This document shows positions 51,601 to 59,601 of a stretch of 60,000 bases of DNA, piece after piece. The notes below the pieces were generated by a model. The model was not told where the DNA came from. It was given only the letters and a program-made list of their open reading frames with translations, and ran no database searches. The stretch spans positions 5,271,501 through 5,331,500 of the forward strand of contig NC_064047.1 of NCBI RefSeq assembly GCF_932526225.1, in the 5' to 3' direction. The translations under genes and the position numbers were made by a program. This DNA is from Nematostella vectensis (lineage: Eukaryota > Cnidaria > Anthozoa > Actiniaria > Edwardsiidae). Within the stretch, counting starts at the first letter, position 1; the number at the start of each line of letters is the position of its first letter.

Positions 51601-54600
51601 CTCGCTTGAACCGGATGTGTCGCATTAGTTCTGTTGCTCGCTTGAACCGGATATGTCGAATTAGTTCCGTTGCTCGCAGAACCGGGTGTTTCGAATTACT
51701 TCCGTTGCTCGCTTAACCCGCATATGCCGAATTACTTCCGTTGCTCGCTGAACCTGGATGTTTTGAATTACTTCCGCTTAACTTATCTTCATGGTCCTGC
51801 AATTATTTGCGAACTGTTAGTTTAGGTAATTTCATTGAAATACTTTTGCTATTCAGATTTTTTCTAACTTAGCATAATTAATTTCATGTTTAAAAGATTC
51901 CTAAAATGTAAAAAAAAAAATATTGGGGTCACCTAGCTTGTTTACGCTTCAACAGGCTGTTAACTAGCTTATTATTTCTGATGTTTAAACGAGTAAAATT
52001 TAAGGGTTACATACAGTATGTAAAACATATGTAACCCTTTCACTTAGTTCATTTCAGATTGCCTATTTGGTAAAGTATGTAAACTATCAGACCAATTTCA
52101 TCATTCAGTGATATAAATAGCAATTTTGAAACTCTTTTCGATAAAATATTTGATGTTCTACTTTACAACTTTTTTTTCTTCTTTCGGAATTTTTTTTTCG
52201 GAATTGTTATTAACAGTTATCTTTAAAAAAAATAGGGGGTTATCGACCTTGTTTTCTGCAATAAAGCGAAATACATTAACACGCGCACCTTTTCCATAGT
52301 TTTCTTAGCAAAGCTGTACAAGCGTGCGCACTAAACAGTAGTATTTTTAGACAAATTGAGCGCACGTTTCATATCAATCAATGGCTGTCGTTTTTCTAAA
52401 TGGTGTAAAAAAGCCTGGGGCGAGTGCGCGGGAGACCTGCGATATTTCAAAACGTTAAAGACTAGGCTCCACTTCCAAGACGGTTGCCAGCAAAATTGTA
52501 GGAAACACGAATTCCTGCAAGTTTACGTGGAAATTCTCGACTTAAAAAGCTCTAGAGCGATAAAAAAAGCGAAAGAATGACTGAAGCGGACTCCCAAATA
52601 TGGTATGTAATGCCTAATAAGGAAATGGCCGAGCAAGCTAGAAAAACGACAGTTTTTAAAACAAGATTGACTGATATGATGAGCAGAAAGAATGCGCGGT
52701 GCAAAACAAGGGAATTACCCTAAGCAGGATCAAGACTTCTGAATAAAGTTAAACTATAGGTGGTAAGCAGTATCTAATTGTTTAAGCTGTTGTGTTTGCA
52801 TCACGTGATTTATGTTTGTTGTACCCAGACCCCTGTATCACCCTAAAGTTACGCTCGCCTCGTGAGGAGCCCCCGGTCAGCAGCAAGGTGACATCGGACG
52901 CCATCATTTCTAGTCTCGTGCTCCCCGCGCCACCCAAGATAAGGTATGTAGTTATACACACGCCATCATCGCTAGCTAGAGTAGGGTACTTTAGCTAACA
53001 AGTATGTCTTCTTGATTGAGTAGGGTACTTTAGCTAACACGTATGTCTTCTTGATTGAGTGGGGTACTTTAGCTAACAAGTGTGTCTTCTTGATTGGGTA
53101 GGGTACTTTAGCTAACAAGTGTGTCTTCTTGATTGAGTAGGGTACTTTAGCTAACAAATGTGTCTTATTGATTAAGTAGGGTACTTTAGCTAACAAGTGT
53201 GTCTTATTGATAAAGTAGAGTATTTCAGCTAACAAGTGTGTCTTCTTGATTGAGTAGGGTACTTTAGCTAACAAGTGTGTCTTATTGATTAAGTAGGGTA
53301 CTTTAGCTAACAAGTGTGTCTTATTGATTGAGTAGGGTACTTTAGCTAACAAGTGTGTCTTATTGATTGACAGTCATGACCTCGATCAACAAGATCTCAG
53401 TGAGCTGATTGTACCTCCGCCCATGCGTAAGTACCAGAATTATGTTTTCTAAGAAACGGTGTACTGGACGTGACTTTGGGTACCCTTAAAATGATAGAAT
53501 ATTCCCACGATAGATGGATAAGTACGCACCGCCCACTTTCTTTCATCTTCGCTTTTTACGATAAGGAGATGTCACTCTCTTTGTAATTGCCGCTGAGGGT
53601 CGATTTGAACTCGCGTGACGAGAGGACAGAGCGTCTGAAAATCAGAAGGAGGGACCACTTCATTCGCTTTCATTCTGCACATCTATCTCTTCTCTTCCTT
53701 CTTGTTTATTTATGTAAACACGTAGCCAAGATTTGCTGAGGGGGAGGGGGAGTAGACGCGCACAAAAGAAATGAAAAGTATTTTATGATCCTTCAATAAG
53801 AAATGGCCCACATTTTTGAAGCTATAGGTAGGGACGCTGTTATGCGAACTGCCACAACGGCATCACCCACGCTTTATTAAGCATTCATTATACAAGACTG
53901 TGACCCTATCTGCAAGAAAAACATTACAGTTTTTGCTGTTCAATAACGGGAAAGAAGCATTCATTTGTGCCAAACGTTGTATCGTTAACGTGCATTATAC
54001 GTTCATCAACATCGCACGAAACATCCTTAGCGTGACTCGACTTTCAATAACAATGATTGAATATGCGCGAACATTCAAAAGCATCAACGGACAATCAATA
54101 ACGCAATTGGGCATTCATTCGGGATGGAATGAAAATTCTTTTGCATGCAATCAAAAATTCAATTACGCGTTTGGACAATCAGTAGCGTTTATTGACAATC
54201 AGTTATAAAAAATAGAAAATTCATTAGTGCTATTAACATAAACAAAGACAATCAGCAGCGAGGTAGAAAATTATAAAGCCTTATAAGCACCTCCTCCTAG
54301 GAGGTGTATATTGCATTTTATCCCGAGTTTCCCAACCAATCAAATCGCTTGGTTCCTGCGAGGTTCCCGAGTTTTATATAGTAAATCAGCATATATCATG
54401 ACATTTGTCTTGTCGGGCTTTTTTTCAGTTGATTTCGATGACGGAGATGCGAGCAGCGTGCTGAGTACAGATTCCTTTACCACAAGCCATACCAACAATA
54501 CACACAATAGTACCACGACAGTCGACGAGTTACTGCAGGTATGTTGGTCAGCTGTATTACTAGGAAGTGTTGAGGTTGTAAGGTTGGAAACGGCGATTGG

Positions 54601-55054
54601 CAAATGGCTGTCCTAACCGATTTTGGCTGTTTTTTAGTTTAATAACCATCCTTATTGTTCGGCCAGTATTTCATATTAAGCCCTCGCCAAGAGCCTGGGT
54701 ATGATAGATTATATCCCAGTGATAAATTTTTACGCTCGCTCATTGGTCAATACGGGCCACGTGCACATTTTTACAGGACAAATGCTTCGATTTTCGGCCA
54801 ACTGTTTATTTTCGTACCATTTCTCATCCTTGGACATTATCCGCCGATGTCCCAGCCGCGAGAAGCGGTTTATTTACTAATTAATTTGTTTTTGTTTTAT
54901 TAAGCAAGCAGAGCAAGTCACAATATTCTGTCGACAACAGCTGGAGATCCAGGATGAAGATCAAGGAACCAAGCCTGCTGTCCATTTCACGCCTGCGCAG
55001 AAACTACGTAAAGTGATTTACGAGCTGGCCGAGACCGAGAGGTCTTACGTCAAG
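36569..55054 (+). CDS. Tiam/Still-life family Rac guanine-nucleotide exchange factor (3' end not seen)
   Basis: Tiam/SIF proteins load GTP onto Rac at membranes to control actin, adhesion and synapses. Twenty exons: 36569-36699, 38985-39084, 39721-39799, 40118-40174, 40406-40470, 41559-42173, 42970-43166, 43895-44093, 44434-44664, 45370-45580, 46199-46355, 46814-47070, 47656-47696, 49732-49816, 51035-51109, 51331-51423, 52829-52943, 53374-53426, 54429-54538, 54905-55054. All introns are GT-AG; the exons sum to 3021 nt (1007 codons) in one frame. Order: myristoylation-like N terminus, EVH1-like (about 44-144), Ser-rich linker, PH (about 390-490), coiled coil/Ex, Ras-binding domain (about 690-790), PDZ (about 795-864), acidic linker, DH start (from about 985). 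The EVH1-like part is as in Drosophila Still life. The rest of DH and the second PH were not found and should lie beyond 60000. Confidence 0.93.
37411..38825. repeat. Interleaved duplicated segments A and B in Tiam/SIF intron 1
   Basis: Segment A (aaatgtaaaattcaataatt onwards, about 115 bp) occurs at 37411-37525 and 38575-38690. Segment B (ctgctgaaaaccagaggata onwards, about 130 bp) occurs at 38436-38570 and 38690-38822. Copies differ at only a few positions, so the order A, spacer, B, A, B is recent. Confidence 0.85.
38985..40470 (+). CDS. Tiam/SIF exons 2-5: EVH1/WH1-like domain
   Basis: Four short exons encode about 100 residues. Exon 2 has LSADNGPLRWVPMVDG, the usual EVH1 Trp strand. Exon 3 has DEVFEVTASTHKGTVFNTEF. 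Exon 4 has DFFVQWRNRKS. Exon 5 has NAWGLNFISAEEADRFMQFC, matching the WGLNF-x-S-x-x-x-A-x-x-F signature at the end of EVH1 domains. EVH1 domains bind proline-rich peptides. Still life of insects has such a domain at its N terminus, while vertebrate Tiam1 lacks a clear one, so this gene keeps the invertebrate layout. Confidence 0.85.
39905..40062. mobile_element. MITE of the CCGTAGCAGG family
   Basis: Contains the central segment gaaataaccagtagcggcgt, a long C run and the right terminus aggcctgctacggct. The left end is degraded (gggctgcgcaaagg). It lies in Tiam/SIF intron 3. Confidence 0.65.
40856..41020. repeat. 33-bp tandem repeat, five copies
   Basis: Five nearly identical units of ttttagttaattgaaacaac followed by ccaacattatca, 33 bp apart, in Tiam/SIF intron 5. 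The very low divergence suggests recent expansion. Confidence 0.92.
41559..42173 (+). CDS. Tiam/SIF exon 6: serine-rich linker
   Basis: The largest exon, 205 codons, phase 0 at both ends, between cgcccag and gtgagtg. It encodes a low-complexity region rich in Ser, Asn, Gly and Asp (for example SSGGSHSNGVNDSGYGSS) ending SYFQEMARLHSPEPM. Tiam1 has a similar disordered Ser-rich stretch between N terminus and first PH domain that is a target of kinases and binding partners. Confidence 0.85.
42543..42640. repeat. 98-bp fold-back element with 14-bp inverted ends
   Basis: ACTTAATTTTCGCG at 42543-42556 is the exact reverse complement of CGCGAAAATTAAGT at 42627-42640. Further partial complementarity lies inside. 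Similar ttattttcgcgatttt strings occur at 42260-42325. It lies in Tiam/SIF intron 6. Confidence 0.75.
42970..44664 (+). CDS. Tiam/SIF exons 7-9: first PH domain and start of the coiled coil
   Basis: Exon 7 ends with TRKAGWLSGKHVLTRGK and DRKW, the first PH strands. Exon 8 opens RKYWMTLRSAALNFYLCNEK, the Tyr-Trp strand, and contains GCIAQAVPEHAKLDHVFSVS, very close to the Tiam1 sequence at this place. Exon 9 opens AANQTDLENWVTAIHSMAAS, the C-terminal PH helix with its invariant Trp, then runs into a charged helix (MLRILNKRSKETEERIESDS) equivalent to the coiled coil. In Tiam1 this PH-CC-Ex unit binds phosphoinositides and directs membrane targeting. Intron 7 (43167-43894) carries a tRNA-like element with a hexanucleotide repeat; intron 8 (44094-44433) carries a MITE. 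Confidence 0.93.
43701..43857 (-). mobile_element. tRNA-like element interrupted by a CCTCCC hexanucleotide array
   Basis: On the minus strand, ggcgctatagctcagtggta (tRNA A-box region) lies at 43833-43852 and ggtacgaaccc (B-box) at about 43712-43722. Between them are some 90 bases of CCCCCT/CCTCCC repeats (+ strand). A tRNA or SINE head has thus been split by a simple-repeat expansion. The G-rich strand could form G-quadruplexes. Confidence 0.65.
44118..44283. mobile_element. MITE with CCTGGCTACG-type ends
   Basis: Left end aggggcgtgaccaggggg, right end tcctggctacgccgctgg, with C-rich and G-rich arms; the same general class as the copy at 7151-7469. A short (TGG/CGG)n stretch follows. It lies in Tiam/SIF intron 8. 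A further old copy may span 44780-44940. Confidence 0.55.
45370..46355 (+). CDS. Tiam/SIF exons 10-11: Ex region and basic linker
   Basis: Exon 10 (45370-45580) encodes ISRWEKNLEELHITFHRLQC, then GTPLPNPQTLLACVSRNTKQ and LGVFSVTSFHSVVSARDPSV, a close match to the Tiam1 Ex region. Exon 11 (46199-46355) encodes a basic stretch, KARNKAKRSPSSVGRLKTAL, ending SPRSAQNNR in phase 2. The exon 11 5' splice site (agacg/gtaagt) is the first of a tandem series. Confidence 0.92.
46304..46745 (+). repeat. 77-bp tandem repeat of the exon 11 end and its 5' splice site
   Basis: The unit starts TCAAGTCGATACGGGATCGA and includes the last 52 coding bases of exon 11, the splice site and about 25 intron bases. 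Copies start at 46304 (authentic), 46381, 46458, 46535, 46612 and 46689, exactly 77 bases apart. Splice sites remain at 46356, 46433, about 46510 (changed to gtgagt), 46587 and 46664; the sixth copy has lost its site. Reading past the authentic site gives AGA CGG TAA, an immediate stop. Confidence 0.95.
46814..47696 (+). CDS. Tiam/SIF exons 12-13: Ras-binding domain
   Basis: Exon 12 (46814-47070) starts with an acidic Ser-rich segment (SISDSNEEESESARSLSSSH), then the ubiquitin-like RBD: NYLRISLPSNQATVIPLG, HDMTVREAVESTCQKRQLEP and HYLRLGKEDN, matching the Tiam1 pattern around AHYLRLK. Exon 13 (47656-47696, 41 nt) encodes DFYTPDEDSLLEDL, parallel to the PQPEEDIYELL stretch of Tiam1. In the family this domain binds active Ras. 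Exon 13 ends in phase 0 before gtgagt, and the decoy 3' splice sites follow in the next intron. Confidence 0.9.
47888..48052. mobile_element. MITE of the CCGTAGCAGG family, complete
   Basis: Left end gggccgtagcagggggtggg, right end cgaggcctgctacggc, and the central gaccactagaggc shared with the copies at 3495 and 39905. It lies in Tiam/SIF intron 13, just before the acceptor array. Confidence 0.8.
48285..49773 (+). repeat. 116-bp tandem repeat of the exon 14 3' splice site, 13 copies
   Basis: Each unit contains ttgttttgatatcttacag followed by the first 42 coding bases of exon 14 (HYSHLKLCERCVFS) and then gttagcctcatgtaaagcc. Splice-site AGs end at 48348, 48464, 48580, 48687, 48803, 48919, 49035, 49151, 49267, 49383, 49499, 49615 and 49731; all intervals are 116 except one of 107. 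Only the last copy continues into the real exon (GTGGAGCTCACC). In the other twelve the frame goes GTT AGC CTC (or CTA) ATG TAA, a stop. Units vary slightly, for example Glu or Lys in LC(E/K)RC. Confidence 0.96.
49732..51423 (+). CDS. Tiam/SIF exons 14-16: PDZ domain
   Basis: Exon 14 (49732-49816) ends VELTKSLEMGGLDFG, with GLDFG at the carboxylate-binding loop position (YGFS in Tiam1). Exon 15 (51035-51109) encodes ISVTCRNDALYISQVEEGRL. Exon 16 (51331-51423) encodes GVQAGDEILAVNDVNAEDVE, the classic PDZ GD-x-I-L-x-V-N signature, and the second helix. Tiam PDZ domains bind C-terminal tails of cell-surface proteins. Intron 14 carries a tandem repeat (50600-50990); intron 16 starts directly with a 36-bp minisatellite. 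Confidence 0.92.
50600..50990. repeat. Tandem repeat of about 68-76 bp, five to six copies
   Basis: Units contain gtttctcgcatcctcattgg, ctcatttcacaac, tcaagatggccacggtagcg and cgtcgtagcagatagtac. One diverged single copy lies in the ATE1 region at 1540-1625, so the unit is a dispersed element that has become tandem in Tiam/SIF intron 14. Confidence 0.85.
51429..51780. repeat. 36-bp minisatellite adjoining a 5' splice site
   Basis: Degenerate units of ccggatgtgtcgaattactt followed by ccgttgctcgcttgaa, 36 bp apart where measured (51442, 51478). The array begins within about ten bases of the exon 16 5' splice site at 51424. Confidence 0.88.
52829..54538 (+). CDS. Tiam/SIF exons 17-19: post-PDZ linker
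   Basis: Exon 17 (52829-52943) encodes KLRSPREEPPVSSKVTSDAI and ends PPKIR. Exon 18 (53374-53426) encodes SHDLDQQDLSELIVPPPM. Exon 19 (54429-54538) is acidic and Ser/Thr-rich: DFDDGDASSVLSTDS then TTVDELLQ. Tiam1 has a similar poorly conserved acidic linker here. Phases join without a break (1, 2, 1, 0). Confidence 0.85.
52980..53366. repeat. 39-bp minisatellite adjoining a 3' splice site
   Basis: About ten units of tagggtactttagctaaca followed by agtgtgtcttcttgattgag, 39 bp apart (52982, 53021). The array runs to within a few bases of the exon 18 3' splice site; the last partial unit (gtgtcttattgattgacag) forms its upstream context. As 39 is a multiple of three, a KVPYSINKTHLLA frame appears on the minus strand; it is an artefact. 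Confidence 0.92.
54905..55054 (+). CDS. Tiam/SIF exon 20: start of the DH (RhoGEF) domain
   Basis: Fifty codons, phase 0 at both ends. It opens QAEQVTIFCRQQLEIQDED, parallel to EQVAAFCRSL in Tiam1, and ends LRKVIYELAETERSYVK, the first helix of the DH domain with its invariant Glu-Thr-Glu-Arg-x-Tyr-Val. The catalytic remainder must lie on later exons. None was found between 55055 and 60000, so the next intron is at least about 5 kb or the gene is broken here. Confidence 0.92.
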
Positions 55055-55056
55055 GT

Positions 55057-55165
55057 ATGATGATGGATAATCATGGGGATGATAATGATTATGAAGGTGA
55101 TGATGATGGTGATCATGAAGGTGATGATGATTGTGATGGTGATGGTGATGGTGATGGTGATAATG
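55057..55165. repeat. GATGGT simple repeat
   Basis: Short GATGAT/GATGGT array at the start of Tiam/SIF intron 20, of the same type as that at 220-925. Confidence 0.85.
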
Positions 55166-55174
55166 GATCACACG

Positions 55175-55345
55175 ATGTTTCTTGTAAAGACGACACGATT
55201 GAGACGACACGATCGTCACAATCGTTGATTTCGTCATCGTGTCGATCGTCACGATGTCAACGATCATCGTCAACATCGTCACGATCGTTACATTAACGAT
55301 TACAAGACTGTTGAGATTGTTCGTTTCGTCTCGATCGCTTCAGAT
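55175..55345. repeat. CGAT-rich self-complementary segment
   Basis: About 170 bases in which ATCGT, ACGAT and their reverse complements dominate (acgatcgtc, tcgatcgtcacgat, aacgatcatcgtc). Many short palindromes (ACGATCGT, TCGATCGT) could fold on themselves. No known family. Confidence 0.6.
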
Positions 55346-55750
55346 ACGATCCGGATACGACACGTTGGGAGATTGGTATTTGGGATCCACCATCTAGCCA
55401 AAATTTTGCCAAGACTCGGAATCACTTTCGAACGCACGGTTTTGGCGATATCAAAGTTATGCTATCTGCTACTCGTGGTTTTGCTAAAGTATTTCAGCGT
55501 TTGTACTTGAAAGAAAGGCTGGAGGCATGGTAAAATGAAATTTATGTTTAGTGTGCAATCTTGTTATTGCCGTTAGGCATGAAAGAGTCTGTCATAGAGC
55601 ACTCTGACGGTTTGGATACTTGATTTAATGGATATATTCACGTTTACACACGTTTTTCATGTTTCAATAACTTTTAATATCACATTTATATGTTCTAAAA
55701 GTACATCAACAACAAAATAGAAACCTGAAGACATACAAATATTCCTTAAA

Positions 55751-55993
55751 TTACATTCCCATTGATTTTAAAATTTTAGCTGCCATTATCTGCAGTATAT
55801 TGCTACGTAGCCTGATATTGACTTGATTTTGATTTTCACCCCCGAATAACCCCCCTAACAAGTCTACTTTAAGATATGGGTGATCCCCAACCCTCTGTAA
55901 AATTCCTTCTGTTGCGGCCTCAACTAATTCTGATTTTGACATGTACTTCTTGAAGGAAGTATTAAGCCTCTGGTAGCCACTTTTACACCATAA
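55751..55993 (-). CDS. Hypothetical coding fragment, antisense in Tiam/SIF intron 20
   Basis: An 81-codon open frame (ATG at 55942) with coding-like composition: YMSKSELVEAATEGILQRV, HPYLKVDLLGGLFGG, then RSNILQIMAAKILKSMGM and stop. The frame runs into one arm of a 17-bp perfect palindrome at its upstream edge, so it may be a gene or transposon exon cut by an insertion. No family recognised. Confidence 0.3.
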   Translation of the reverse strand, partial: LWCKSGYQRLNTSFKKYMSKSELVEAATEGILQRVGDHPYLKVDLLGGLFGGENQNQVNIRLRSNILQIMAAKILKSMGM

Positions 55994-56015
55994 TTAGGTT
56001 ATGGTGTAAAAGTGG
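55977..56015. repeat. Perfect 17-bp stem palindrome
   Basis: CCACTTTTACACCATAA (55977-55993), a 5-base spacer and its exact reverse complement (55999-56015). It marks the border between normal sequence on the left and the C-poor block on the right. Confidence 0.85.
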
Positions 56016-58560
56016 GTTATAATGTATCGTTATGATGTTAGGTGATCGTAAGGTGTTGGTTTGTGGGTAGGTAGGGTGGGTCATAGGGTGTGGTCGTTTG
56101 TAGTTGGGTTTTGTGCTGTGGGGTAAATGTTTGTATGGTGGGGGAGGGGGCTGTATGTAGGTGTTTGTAGGGGGGGGGGAAATTGGTTGTGGGGTAGTGT
56201 CTGGTGTAGGGTGTGGCTGGTTGGTGTGTTGTTGGTTGGTTGATATAGTCGTGGAATGCTATGGTGTGTATGTAGTAGGCTATGTGTGGAGGGATAGATG
56301 TGTGTGTGGTGGGAGGGGGGTTGGGCTGTATGTAGGGTGTGGTGTTGGAGGGAGCGCTGGTTGTAGGACTAGAGGCTGCTGTAGGGTGTGGTTGGTTTGG
56401 TGTGTTGTAGGGTGAGTAGTGTTGTGGCCATGGGGGGGGGGAGGGGTGTGTGGTTTTGGTGTTGGCGGGGGTCTGGCTTGTGTAGGGTGTGTTAGGTGTG
56501 TATATTCCAGGCGAGAGTGTAGGAAAGTGTGAGGGGGGGTTGGAGGAAGTGTATGTGTAGGTGTGTGGGGCATAGGTGGGTGCTGGTGTTGTGTTGGGGC
56601 TTGGAATAACCGTGGTGGGTTATATGATGGCGTGGTATGGGTAAAGTGGGTATAGGGCTGTTTGTAGAGTGAGGGATGAGGGGTGCTTGTAGTGGGGTAG
56701 GTGGGTGGTTGGGTGCGGGTGATGTGAGTAGGGGGGTACTTGGGTGGTTAGCTAGGTATGAGGGGGGGAGAGAAAGGGGGTTGTGACATGTATAGAGCTT
56801 GGTAGTAGTAGTGTGTAGGTATGTTGTGTGGTAAGGATAGAATAAGATTTAATTTGTGAGAGGGATGTGGGTATGTATGTGTATGTACTATGTGTAGGAG
56901 GGAAGGTGGTTGTAGGTGGGGTGTTTGTGTGTGTTTTGGGCGTGTGGTGTTGGGGGAGTGGGATGGTGTGGGGGTCCGTATGCCTAGGGGTGGTGGTAGT
57001 GGCATGTTGGGGTGGAGTTGAGGTGTGTAGGTGGGGTTAGGGGTGTGGGGTAAAGGGGTGGAGTGTGCTAGTGGTATGAGGTGGGTATGGGAGGGTGTGG
57101 GTAGTAGGGCGCGTTTAGTGGTAGGTGTGGGGAGGAGGGCTGGGCGGTGAGGTGTAGTGGGAGGAGGTGCAGTGTGGTGCGGTGGGGGTGTGGGTAGTGG
57201 AGGGTTTGGGGGGTGAGGTGTGTTAGTGTGGCTAGGTGTGGGAGTAGGTGGGCAGTGTGGCGGTGTGGTGGAGGGGGTCGGGGAGCTCGGGGGGAACTGT
57301 AGTGTATTATGAGGTTGGTGGCTAGGGCTGGGTGGGGGGGAGATAGATAGTAGGGCATCGAGTTGCGTAGGGGAGAGGTCGTCAAGAGAATTATGGTTAG
57401 GAGATGTTGTGTGAGGGGGTGAGGCATGTTGGAGTAAAACATCATCTTCAATGTAGGAAGGGTCTGTATGATAAGGGGTGTTGGGTGTTGAGGTGTTAGA
57501 GTAGAGTGTGGGCGTGTGGGTGGATTGGGTTGTGGCAGTAGTGGTTAACACGTGTGGGCGTACAATAGGTGCTGTTGTGCCATAGCGACGGCGGGTGGAG
57601 GCTGTGGAGAGATTATAATGATGAGTGTTAGCAGTGTGGGAGGGAGGGGGGTTGTGTGTTGTTATCAGAGGAAAAGTGGAAAGGAGGTGAGGTGTGGGAG
57701 GGGGTACGTCTTGGGATCACAGATTGTGGTACAGCACTTTCCCCGTATGGTACATAACTTTTTGGTTTGGATCGGGTATTCGTACCAAGACGTAGGGGCC
57801 TAAAGTGGCGTGGTAGTGAGGTGGGTGTGATCATATGGTATGGTGATGTTGGAGGGTGATGGTGAAGGATGGCTAATAAGGTAATGTAGAGTGGAGATGG
57901 TAGTAATGTAATTAAGGTGAAAAGGTGGATAGTTTAGTCTAGTAGGTGGTGGAGGGTGGTGAAAAGATAAAGTGGGACTATAGAATAGGTTGTGGTAGTG
58001 TGGTGGGTAGGTGAAAAAGAAAAATAATAATAATAATAATATTGTGTGGTAGAGAGATGGCTAATGGCTGTGTTGGTGGGGAAAAAATTGGTACGGTGTA
58101 TAGGTAAGAGTGGTGGTGAGGGGGATGTGGAGTAGATAAGGCTTATAATTTAGCGTGATGGGTCTGTGTGTGTTAAAATGGTAGTGGTGCGGAGGTCGAT
58201 TTCGAATTTGTAAGGTTATGGTTTAAATGTGGGTGATAATATATCGTTATGAGAGTGAGTGAGTGTGGTATTGTAGTATATAGGAAGGCGGTGATAGAAG
58301 ATGAAGATGGTGATAGGTTGAGATAAGTAGGTGGAGAGGTGGTTGTGTAGCGAATGGTGAAACTTAGTTTATGTTTGTGAAGTTGCAGTGTGAAGGAAGG
58401 GGAAGGGGTGATAGGGTTATCAGGTTATGTTCGGGTGGTTAAGATTATGGATTATGAGACGACGAGTTAAGGTTGTTATAAGAGATGGGGTTGATAATAA
58501 AACGACATGAGAGTTATGAATAAAGGGTTTTTTTTGTTGAGTGGAGAAGGTAGTTAGTAA
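56016..58560. repeat. 2.5-kb block almost free of C on the + strand
   Basis: G and T dominate and C is nearly absent; a hand count gives 2 C in 56101-56160 and 1 C in 57001-57060. One 100-base segment (about 57705-57810) has normal composition, bounded by inverted TACGTCTTGG and CCAAGACGTA, and contains GGTATTCGTACC as near 2110. The left border motif GGTTATGGTGTAAAAGTGGG and its flank recur, diverged, at 58214. Long Pro/Thr/His-rich minus-strand frames (56748-57551, 56280-56573) follow from composition: minus-strand stops need C on the + strand except TAA. The longest contains an acidic stretch (NSLDDLSPTQLDALLSIS), so coding is not fully excluded. Confidence 0.75.
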
Positions 58561-59438
58561 ATATGGTATTATGTGGAGATTGAAACAGTTAAAATCGGTA
58601 GCTTGTAGCTCCGAACGTCAAAAGCAAAGGTCCACCGATCGTGGAGATATTAAGAGATATTACGACCCACCGATGGAGCTATGGGTACCTAGAAGTTTCA
58701 AAAGTCTCGCTAAAATTTAGCAAAATCTTGGAATCTCGGTGCTTTTTACGCAAGTCCAAAAGTCCCGTTTTTCTGAAAATTGCGTGCTCTGTCTCAGATT
58801 CAAATTTTTTTTTAAAAAGTCTAGGGCTCGGATTCTGAAACACGGGTCTTGGCGCCTCGGCAAGTCTCGGAATTACCTATCGCTACCGTTTTTGAAGTGG
58901 CGTTTAGCGCGCCGGAAATGGGAACACGAAACACGTTTATCGCCGGCGTTGCGTAGACGCTACGAGAGTATTTGTTAGGCTTAATAAATTGAGGAGACTA
59001 TCCAAAAATGTTTTTCATGCCTTGAAAGACATTCAGAAAATTCTGAAACCCGCACCCTTTTTGAAAAACCGTACACCTTCAGAAACTGAACAAAACAACT
59101 ACCCGCGACTAATGACCGCCGGTCGCCAGCTCACTATTTCCGTTACAGGCACTGGAGAGGCTGAACCACAAAGCGTCTCGAGAAAGAGTCAGAAAATTCG
59201 GAAATCCGCGACCCGCGACTTGTTCAACAAAGTGACCGCACGCGCAGGTAGTCTGGTATTTTATCGGTCGCTACCACGCCCATATAAATCTAGCTTTTTT
59301 AATATCCGATGTGAATTAATTTATCTCGTCAGGTAAAAAAAAACATATAATCAGAAAAAAGTATCGTTATCCGAACTGCCTCAAACCTAAAATGCATAAA
59401 AAAAAACTGGTTTAACAAATAATCACAAACCAACTCAC
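58561..59438. other. No supported gene
   Basis: Composition returns to normal. Short open frames on the + strand (58641-58838, 58989-59336) have no recognisable domain. It may be the remainder of a mobile element whose possible transposase exon lies at 59439-59601. Confidence 0.4.
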
Positions 59439-59601
59439 CATAAAAAGCCATCAACGTGACGCAGTTTAGTTTCTTGATGACCATTTCTGTGTTGCACTTC
59501 TTGCAACGTGCCGGGTTTTCCAATAAGGAATGGTCTTGCAGCCATGTAATTAGTGTTTCAGTTGGCCCGAACGCAAATCTAGTGATTGTCTTTAAGTCCA
59601 T
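59439..59601 (-). CDS. First exon resembling an ISXO2/Merlin-type transposase
   Basis: ATG at 59601, 54 codons, then a 5' splice site (tatg/gtgagt). The sequence has FGPTETLITWLQDHSLL followed by RCKKCNTEMVIKK. A leading WLQ-x-x-x-LL helix and a Cys-x-x-Cys-x-x-x-Met zinc-ribbon half is the N-terminal layout of ISXO2-like transposase proteins, which are common in cnidarian genomes. The second zinc-ribbon half (WRC) is not seen here and no following exon was identified. Assigned from family memory only. Confidence 0.4.

Noticed and set aside
52356-52580. 74-codon plus-strand frame in Tiam/SIF intron 16
   Set aside because: No domain, no match to the Tiam layout, and exon 16 joins exon 17 in phase without it.
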